A stretch of 14,310 bases of DNA from Clostridia bacterium. Its GTDB lineage: Bacteria; Bacillota_A; Clostridia; Oscillospirales; CAG-272. Of the stretch, positions 8,692 through 14,310 are shown piece by piece. Position 1 is the first letter of the stretch; each line of letters begins with the position of its first letter. Where the stretch lies: contig JAGBSQ010000207.1 of assembly GCA_017631775.1 (NCBI GenBank), forward strand, positions 1 through 14,310, written 5' to 3'. The translations under genes and the position numbers were made by a program. The notes below the pieces were generated by a model. The model was not told the DNA's origin and did no database searches. It was given only the letters and a program-made list of their open reading frames with translations.

Positions 8692-9759
8692 ATGAACGAC
8701 AAAACCGTACTCGTCGCCATGAGCGGCGGTGTCGACTCGAGCGTTTGCGGTCTTCTTTTGCGCAATGCAGGCTACGATTGCCGCGGTGTGATGATGCGCC
8801 TCTTTTCCCCCGAAGACATTCTCTCAAACGCTCCCTGCGCCGACAAAAATGCCGAAGCCGATGCCGCAAGAGTGGCAGAAGCACTCGGTTTCCCCTTCTC
8901 CGTTCACGATTTTTCGGGCGAATTTCGCCGCGAGGTCATCGATTATTTCATTCGCACCTACGAGATGGGCGGCACGCCGAACCCGTGTGTGCAATGCAAC
9001 AAGACAATGAAATTTGGTGGTCTTGCCGCGCTCGCAACCTCAAAGGGTTGCGACATGATTGCAACCGGTCACTATGCGCGCATCACAAAGGATGCCGGCG
9101 GCAGAAGCCTTTTGACCTGCGCCACCGACAAATCGAAGGACCAAACCTACGTGCTTTGGCAGCTCTCGCAGGAGCAGCTCTCTCGCACTCTTCTCCCCCT
9201 TGGAGAATTGACCAAGGCAGAGGTGCGCGAAATTGCCGAGGCCAACGGTCTTTGCAATGCACACCGCAAGGATAGCCAGGATATTTGCTTTATTCCCGAT
9301 GGCGATTATGCCGCTTTTATTGAACACGTAACGAAAAAAACGCCCAAACCGGGCAACTTTGTTGACCTTGAAGGCCACGTTCTCGGTCGCCACAAGGGTG
9401 CCATTCGATACACGGTTGGGCAGCGCAAGGGCCTTGGAATTGCCCTCGGTGCCCCTGCCTACGTTTGCGCCAAGGATATGCTCAAAAACACCGTAACGCT
9501 CGGCAAAAACGAGGACCTCTTCCGCAACACGCTCACAGCTCACGAAATCAACCTCATTGCTACCGATAAGCTGACCGCTCCCATTCGCGCAGAAGCAAAA
9601 ATTCGCTACTCCGCTCAACCTGCTCCCTGCACCGTGGAGCAAACCGACAACGACACGCTCACCGTTCGCTTTGACACCCCTCAACGTGCCATCACGTCGG
9701 GACAGTCTATCGTCCTCTACGACGGCGACACAGTCATTGGTGGCGGTATTATAGAATGA
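8692..9759 (+). CDS. mnmA: tRNA-specific 2-thiouridylase MnmA
   Basis: MnmA makes 2-thiouridine at wobble position 34 of the Lys, Glu and Gln tRNAs, activating the base with ATP and taking sulfur from a cysteine-desulfurase persulfide. The 355-residue protein has the PP-loop MSGGVDSS (10-17), the TPNPCVQCNKTMKFG block (95-109) with catalytic Cys102, the TGHYAR segment (125-130), KDQTYVLWQL (149-158) and the second catalytic Cys199 in SQDICFIPD. The central GQRKGLGI motif (243-250) and a C-terminal beta-barrel follow. The ATG at 8692 is preferred because GGGAGGAA, within the end of trmL, stands at the right distance; the ATG at 8677 overlaps that site. The gene ends in TGA six bases before the palindromic repeat. 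It is co-transcribed with trmL. Confidence 0.97.
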   Translation: MNDKTVLVAMSGGVDSSVCGLLLRNAGYDCRGVMMRLFSPEDILSNAPCADKNAEADAARVAEALGFPFSVHDFSGEFRREVIDYFIRTYEMGGTPNPCVQCNKTMKFGGLAALATSKGCDMIATGHYARITKDAGGRSLLTCATDKSKDQTYVLWQLSQEQLSRTLLPLGELTKAEVREIAEANGLCNAHRKDSQDICFIPDGDYAAFIEHVTKKTPKPGNFVDLEGHVLGRHKGAIRYTVGQRKGLGIALGAPAYVCAKDMLKNTVTLGKNEDLFRNTLTAHEINLIATDKLTAPIRAEAKIRYSAQPAPCTVEQTDNDTLTVRFDTPQRAITSGQSIVLYDGDTVIGGGIIE

Positions 9760-9765
9760 GTTTTT

Positions 9766-9851
9766 GTGGGGGAACCCTTTTTGAGAAAAGGGTTCCCCCA
9801 CACCCCTTCCCAAAAACTTTCGCACAGTAATTATCTAAATAAATTCGTTAG
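9766..9851. repeat. Palindromic intergenic repeat, copy 2
   Basis: This is the second copy of the element seen at 52-131, in the same orientation. It begins with a 17-bp perfect stem (9765-9781 with 9786-9802) around a TGAG loop, then CACACCCCTTC and a tail ending in TTAG. Relative to copy 1 the stem carries paired changes and the tail a 2-nt insertion. It lies in the short gap between the convergent mnmA and XRE-family genes, directly before a bidirectional terminator. The hairpin lies just after the mnmA stop and could protect the mRNA 3' end. Confidence 0.75.
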
Positions 9852-9860
9852 AAAGTAAAA

Positions 9861-9893
9861 AAAAAGACGCTCACCGCAGTGAGCGTCTTTTTT
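9861..9893. terminator. Bidirectional intrinsic terminator
   Basis: A perfect 14-bp stem (9861-9874 with 9879-9892) has a CGCA loop; T residues follow on the plus strand, and a run of nine A residues precedes it, which is a T-run when read on the minus strand. It ends trmL-mnmA from the left and the XRE-family gene (stop 9898-9900) from the right. Confidence 0.92.
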
Positions 9894-9897
9894 GTCA

Positions 9898-10959
9898 TTA
9901 TTTTTGTTTTTTGTTTGCGGAAACGTCTATAATTTTGATTTTTCTTTTTTTGCCAAACAACATGCTGGCAGGAGTAGACAGAATGCCGCCGATGATCCAA
10001 ATGATCCAAGTAATATCCCAACGGTGTGTTAAAAAGCTAACACCAAGATAGATTGCCAAAACGATAAGCCAATAAACGTCTCCAATCAGTTCAAAGCGTG
10101 CGACATTCTTCTTTTGTTTTTCCGCGTACTCTTCCAGCTGCAAAAGCTTTTGGTAGGCACCACGCAAAAAGCAGGTGCGAACGATGATGAAAACACCGAT
10201 GGCGACAAGCAAAAACAAAATGCAAAGACTTACGATCAAAAGAATTTCGTTGTTGGGATACAAGCATCCTAAAAGAACCAATTGCAAAACAGCAAGCATG
10301 CAAAGTAAAATACCTGTTGTAATGCGCAAAAGCTCTTTTTTATTGTTGGCCTCATACTCTTCGTTCAAACTTTTCTCAAGTGCTTCGGGAAGAACCAAAA
10401 GGTGCTTCTCCAAATACTCATACTTGGAAAGCGACGCGCCCGTAGGGATGAAAATAGCAATCGCCGTACCCACGAATACAAACAGCATTACCAAACCGCA
10501 CGCGGCCGCAACGCCCTCTGTAATATAAGCCCCCGCCTCTAAAATGCCTCCAAAAACAAAGAAGAAAACAGGTGACAGAATACAAAGCAGCACGCCAAGT
10601 GCTATGCGCGGGCCCGCTTTTTTAACAGCGGCAAGGTATTCCTCTGCCTCGGGGACAGTCACCTCACGCGTTGGAATTGTCTCTTCTTCAATGATTCCCT
10701 CTTCGTCTTCATCGTTTTCTTCGTCCTCATCGGCAAAGTCGCGAATGGGCTCACTTTGCTCTGTTGTTGCATCCTTTAATAAATAGTCGGTCGACACACC
10801 AAAGAGCGTGCTCATTGCCACGATCTTATCGAGGTCGGGGTTAGATGCGCCCGACTCCCATTTGGAGACCGATTGGCGAGAGACGTTCAAGCGCTCGGCA
10901 AGCTCTTCCTGCGACCAACCACGGCTCTTGCGTAAATTGATGATTTTTTCTGATAACAT
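9898..10959 (-). CDS. XRE-family regulator fused to a multi-pass membrane domain
   Basis: The 353-residue protein begins with a Cro/C1-type helix-turn-helix (about 3-60), in which WSQEELAERLNVSRQSVSKWE (15-35) gives the two DNA-contacting helices. A strongly acidic linker (about 73-94) follows, then a membrane domain with hydrophobic segments near 117-137, 147-171, 211-231, 239-261, 294-310 and 316-335. The C terminus is basic (KKRKIKI). Such fusions are common in Firmicutes and are thought to couple an envelope signal to transcription at the membrane, but the ligand and targets are not visible. The start at 10959 has AAAGGAG 8 nt upstream and begins just before the HTH; the longer frame to 11019 would run through the promoter. 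It has its own promoter (10991-11019) and lies downstream of dnaE and the HAD gene, so read-through from them is possible. Confidence 0.85.
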   Translation of the reverse strand: MLSEKIINLRKSRGWSQEELAERLNVSRQSVSKWESGASNPDLDKIVAMSTLFGVSTDYLLKDATTEQSEPIRDFADEDEENDEDEEGIIEEETIPTREVTVPEAEEYLAAVKKAGPRIALGVLLCILSPVFFFVFGGILEAGAYITEGVAAACGLVMLFVFVGTAIAIFIPTGASLSKYEYLEKHLLVLPEALEKSLNEEYEANNKKELLRITTGILLCMLAVLQLVLLGCLYPNNEILLIVSLCILFLLVAIGVFIIVRTCFLRGAYQKLLQLEEYAEKQKKNVARFELIGDVYWLIVLAIYLGVSFLTHRWDITWIIWIIGGILSTPASMLFGKKRKIKIIDVSANKKQK

Positions 10960-10990
10960 TGTCAACACTCCTTTCGTGTTCTGTGCTGTC

Positions 10991-11019
10991 AGTATAGCAA
11001 AATTTGGTCGGTTGCACAA
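10991..11019 (-). promoter_or_regulatory. Sigma-A promoter for the XRE-family gene
   Basis: On the minus strand TTGTGC (11019-11014), a 17-nt spacer and TATACT (10996-10991) are present, with TG one base before the -10 making it extended. The transcript would start near 10984, about 25 nt upstream of the ATG at 10959. Confidence 0.68.
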
Positions 11020-11056
11020 GCAATTCGACTTGGAAATTTGTCAACCAACGGTTGCA
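11009..11056. promoter_or_regulatory. Possible operator repeats upstream of the XRE-family gene
   Basis: The octamer CGGTTGCA occurs twice in direct orientation (11009-11016 and 11049-11056), 40 bp apart, close to four helical turns. The distal copy is half of a perfect inverted repeat CAACC-AAC-GGTTG (11042-11054). The proximal copy overlaps the -35 box. This arrangement suits autoregulation by the HTH protein, but no binding motif is known for it. Confidence 0.35.
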
Positions 11057-11071
11057 TTTTGCATTTTTGCC

Positions 11072-11764
11072 TCAATTTTGATTGAGTTTTTGCAATACGT
11101 TATCAAATTCCGCAAGGTCGGCAATTTCAAACTCGGGGTTAATGTTTTCTCTTTGACGGTGATGCGGATTGAACCAACAGGTGTGCATTCCGGCATTGAT
11201 GCCGCCTTGAATATCCGACGTCAGGCTATCGCCAAGAATGATGGCCTCCTCGGGATTATACCCTGCGATCTGCCCTGTGGCGCGCTCGAAGAACTCGATT
11301 TGCGGCTTGTCGGCACCGAGCTGTTGAGAAAGGAAAATATCCTTAAAATAGCGTCCGATGCCGGCGCTTGCAATGCGGCTGGTTTGCACAATGGTTGTGC
11401 CGTTGGAGGCAATATAGAGGGGATATTTGCGAGAGAGTGTCATCAGCAGTCGCGGTGCGCCATCAATAAAGAAATGGCTCTCGCTCAAGTTCTTTTCATA
11501 AAGGCTTTGTGCCACGTTGGGAGAAACGTTCATGCCAAGCTCTAGGAAGAGTTGGCGGAATCTGCCCGTGAGCACCTGCTCGCGAGTCAGCTCTTTGCGT
11601 TCAAGTGCCTTCCAATGTTCGCGGTTGATTTCGCTGTAACGTGCAATCACCGCGTCGGTGGGATCGACGTTGAGCGACTGCAAGGTTTTGCGGAGTGCCA
11701 CCGCCTCGGAGCGGTGAAAATCGAGAATGGTATCGTCAAGATCCAAAAAAATAAATTTGATCAT
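11072..11764 (-). CDS. yjjG: YjjG-family HAD noncanonical pyrimidine nucleotidase
   Basis: The 230-residue protein is a HAD subfamily IA phosphatase. It has motif I DLDDT (8-12; Asp8 nucleophile, Asp10 acid/base), a helical cap, motif II at SNG (120-122), the motif III lysine Lys153 and motif IV GDSLTSDIQGG (178-188). The end, INAGMHTCWFNPHHR (189-203), matches the YjjG type, whose members dephosphorylate dUMP and modified pyrimidine monophosphates to keep them out of DNA. The ATG at 11764 follows the dnaE stop by 8 nt, with AAGGAG in the gap, so it is translated from the dnaE transcript. That pairing suits a house-cleaning role beside a DNA polymerase. Exact substrate preference is inferred; a general HAD phosphatase is the alternative. 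No good terminator follows. Confidence 0.85.
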   Translation of the reverse strand: MIKFIFLDLDDTILDFHRSEAVALRKTLQSLNVDPTDAVIARYSEINREHWKALERKELTREQVLTGRFRQLFLELGMNVSPNVAQSLYEKNLSESHFFIDGAPRLLMTLSRKYPLYIASNGTTIVQTSRIASAGIGRYFKDIFLSQQLGADKPQIEFFERATGQIAGYNPEEAIILGDSLTSDIQGGINAGMHTCWFNPHHRQRENINPEFEIADLAEFDNVLQKLNQN

Positions 11765-11772
11765 AGGTCTCC

Positions 11773-14310
11773 TTATTTGAGTATGACGTTTTCGCGTCCG
11801 AGCAGCGCATAGAGCTGATTTAAAAGGTAAGGTGTCAGCGCAATGCCCTGCGGTGTGGTTTCGTAACGCTTTTCGTCGGCGTAGAAGAAGAATGCGGGAA
11901 AATCACCCTCAAGAATTTCAAGCATGTTTTGCGCTTTGTAGAAAAGCTCGCACTTGTTGTTGGGAACGCGCAAGAACAGTCGCTTTGCATCCTTAATAGA
12001 GGGTGCCGCAGGAGCCGCTTTTTGCTCTGCTTGAGGCACTTTTTGCGCATACGTGGGCGCTTTTTCTTCAGGTTTTTTCACTTTTACAATGGAGGGATCA
12101 AATCGGTTGTTCTCAACCAGTTCCTCTACCGATTGCACCAAAAGCTTGGCGTCCTCTTCCTCGCGCAAAGAGACAGTTCCCCGTACAAGCACGGCGCTGT
12201 CGCGCACGAGAAGGGGCGAGAGCTCCTCAAAAATATTCGGGAAAACGATGCATTCCATCTCGGCGGTGCGGTCCTCAAGTGTAAAGAAAGCCATTCTTTT
12301 GCCGTTCTTGGTTCCCTTCACCGTAACGGAGGTGATAATGCCCACGGTCTTCATTGCGGCGCGGTCAACGGGGTCTGCATCTTCGCCGACAGCCATGGAT
12401 ATGGGATCGAACTGCAGCATTTCGGTGTGGCGGCTGTATTCGTCAAGCAAACTGCCCGAAAAATACATTCCGGCGGCTTCTTTTTCAAGCATGAGCTTTT
12501 CGCGAACGCTCAATTCGGGAATATCGGGATATTTGACGGCAGGTGCCTCGGTGCTGACCTGCCCCGGCATAGAGAACATATCGAGCTGACCCTCAAGGTT
12601 ATCTCTGCCCTTTTGTGTTGCGCGCTCGATCATGGCATCGTGAACCGCCAAAAGCTGACTGCGGTATTTGCCAAGGCAATCGAATGCGCCGCCCTTGATG
12701 AGTGCCTCGACCATGCGGCGGTTGAGCTCGGATGCCGAAAGGCGTCCGATAAAATCATCAAAGGAGGTGAACTTTCCGTGTCGACGCTCTGCGAGGATGT
12801 GCTCAAGAAAGTGTACGCCCACGTTTTTGAGCGCCAAAAGTCCAAAGCGAATATCCTTGCCCGAGGTTGAGAAGGTCATACGGCTCTCGTTAATGTCGGG
12901 AGGAAGCACGCGAATGCCGCGCGAATTGCACTCGGAAATATATTCGGCAACCTTTGTTTGGCTACCGAGCACACTTGTGAGGAGTGCCGCCATGTACTGT
13001 TGCGGATAGTGGCACTTAAGATATGCCGTGCGATAGGAAATGATAGCATATGCCGCCGCGTGCGACTTGTTAAAGGCATAGTTTGCAAAGCTCTCCATAT
13101 CGGTAAAGAGCTGCTCGGCAACAGCGGTATCCACGCCTCTTTCCTTGGCACCTGCAACAAAGCATTCACGCTCGGAGAGGAGCACGTCCGCCTTCTTTTT
13201 AGACATTGCGCGGCGCACGATATCTGCATGTCCAAAGGTGTAGCCGCCAATCTCGCGGAAGATGCTCATAACCTGTTCCTGATAAACCACACAACCGTAG
13301 GTTGAGCGCAAGATGGGTTCGAGCGCAGGGGTGACGTATTTCACCTTATCGGGGTTGTGTCGGCACTCAATAAAGGTAGGAATGGAATCCATCGGGCCCG
13401 GACGGTAAAGCGCGATTGCCGCAATAATATCGTCAAGGCTTTCGGGGCGCAAATTGGAGAGCATTTGTCTCATGCCGCCCGATTCCAACTGGAAGATGCC
13501 GCTTGTTTTGCCCTACGAAATGAGCGCAAAGGTGCCGGCATCGTCAAGGGGTAATTTTTCAATGTCAAAATTCGGCTCACTCTCGCGGATCATTCCCTCT
13601 GCATCGTGCAAAATGGTGAGATAGCGCAAAGCCAAAAAGTCGAATTTGAGAAGTCCCAAGGAAGCAACCGTATCCATATCGAACTGTGTTACAACGGTGC
13701 CGTTGCTCAGCGATACGGGCAGATAATTGCTAATGGGTTTATCGGTAATAACAACGCCTGCGGCGTGAACCGACACGTTGCGCGGCATGCCCTCAAGCGA
13801 GCGTGCCGTATCAACAAGGCGGCGCACCTGCTCCGAGCTTTCGTAAAGCTTTTTGAGTTCGGGCAGAGACAGAGCGTGGTCGATGGTCATGTTGAGCTCT
13901 TGCGGAATGGCACGTGCTACCACGTCAACGTCGGCATAGGACATGCCAAGTGCACGTCCTACGTCGCGGATAGATGCTCTTGCCGCCATGGTGCCAAAGG
14001 TGATGATTTGCGAAACGTGGTCGGCACCGTATTTGCGGGTGACGTATTCGATGACCTCATCGCGGCGGTTATAGCAAAAGTCGACGTCGATATCGGGCAT
14101 GGTAACGCGTTCGGGGTTGAGGAAACGCTCAAAGAGCAAATCAAAGCGAATGGAATCCACATCGGTGATGCCGAGTGCGTATGCTACAAGGCTACCCGCT
14201 CCCGAACCACGCCCGGGACCTACGGGAAGATCCTTGCTTTTCGCATAGTTAACGTAGTCCTGCACAATGAGGAAGTAATCTGCAAATCCCATTATCTCAA
14301 TACCGCCAAG
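11773..14310 (-). CDS. dnaE: DNA polymerase III alpha subunit DnaE, 5'-truncated by the window and interrupted by an in-frame TAG
   Basis: The visible 846 codons cover the palm to the C terminus; the N-terminal PHP domain lies beyond 14310. Before the stop: GRGSGAGSLVAYALGI (33-48 of the visible part), the catalytic pair in PDIDVDF (Asp75, Asp77) and the third catalytic Asp224 in KFDFLALR. Codon 266 is TAG (13513-13515). The frame then resumes without any indel as GKTSGIFQLESGGMRQML, the conserved start of the fingers, and goes on through YQEQVM, the NKSHAAAYA block, a QLDMF clamp-binding motif (12588-12574), an OB fold (GIITSVTVKG to about VQSVEEL), a Pro/Ala/Lys linker and the usual clostridial C-terminal domain. 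Termination at TAG would remove fingers, clamp site and OB fold and leave an inactive enzyme. The 580 codons after it show no decay. Gene prediction would split it into 14292-13513 and about 13488-11773. A base error, recoding or recent inactivation are all possible. Confidence 0.93.
13513..13515 (-). other. In-frame TAG codon inside dnaE
   Basis: The plus-strand CTA at 13513-13515 reads TAG on the minus strand between ...TFALIS and GKTSGIFQLES.... DnaE homologues have a variable polar residue here, so a one-base change from CAG, GAG, AAG or TCG would explain it. A short TTCC/GGAA palindrome lies about 20 nt downstream, but no convincing read-through element or restart site with a ribosome-binding sequence is visible. 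Confidence 0.85.

Noticed and set aside
11071..11091. CTCAAT-TTTG-ATTGAG hairpin with five T residues at the end of the HAD gene
   Set aside because: The T-run is on the plus strand, where no gene ends; on the minus strand it is not followed by T residues, and the stem is only 6 bp and A/T-rich.
13470..13500. Translation restart or read-through signal just after the dnaE TAG
   Set aside because: The only nearby starts (a TTG at 13488 and ATGs after it) have no ribosome-binding sequence, and the only pairing is a 4-5 bp TTCCA/TGGAA palindrome, far too weak for a recoding element.

Overview
The window looks like a chromosomal segment of a low-to-mid GC Gram-positive anaerobe, most likely an uncultured gut-type member of the Clostridia. 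This is inferred from strong AGGAGG-type ribosome sites before nearly every gene, consensus sigma-A promoters with 17-nt spacers and extended -10 motifs, the style of SecA and DnaE (zinc-binding SecA tail, DnaE with OB fold and a clostridial-type C-terminal domain), and an XRE regulator fused to a membrane domain. Most of it is housekeeping. I see no phage, CRISPR, transposase, tRNA or rRNA gene.

Layout. Bases 1-360 hold no callable gene: a palindromic repeat (52-131), a hairpin-rich stretch (132-300) and a bidirectional terminator (313-343). A membrane-anchored alpha/beta hydrolase (361-1299, minus) and a PlsC-type acyltransferase with a zinc ribbon (1462-2754, plus) diverge from a region with two good promoters. 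A bidirectional terminator at 2761-2800 separates the acyltransferase from a minus-strand cluster read in the order secA (8000-5223), two unrecognised multi-pass membrane proteins (5211-4453 and 4421-3024), and a 39-residue Gln/Asn/Lys-rich protein (2971-2852). Divergent from secA is a plus-strand pair, trmL and mnmA (8186-9759), both of which modify the tRNA wobble base. A second copy of the palindromic repeat (9766-9851) and a bidirectional terminator (9861-9893) follow. On the minus strand come dnaE (14310-11773, 5' end outside the window), a YjjG-type HAD nucleotidase (11764-11072) starting 8 nt after dnaE, and an XRE regulator with a membrane domain (10959-9898) that has its own promoter.

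The most notable points are: (1) dnaE has one in-frame TAG at 13513-13515, between the catalytic palm and the fingers, with an intact frame on both sides, while no gene in the window uses TAG as its terminator; (2) a tiny, repetitive Q/N/K-rich gene is easily missed at the end of the secA cluster; (3) a conserved intergenic palindrome family has two copies here, one of them joined to an elaborate hairpin-rich segment that may be an RNA or a small mobile element. The dnaE stop could be a sequencing or assembly error, a real pseudogene, or recoding; the sequence alone cannot decide.
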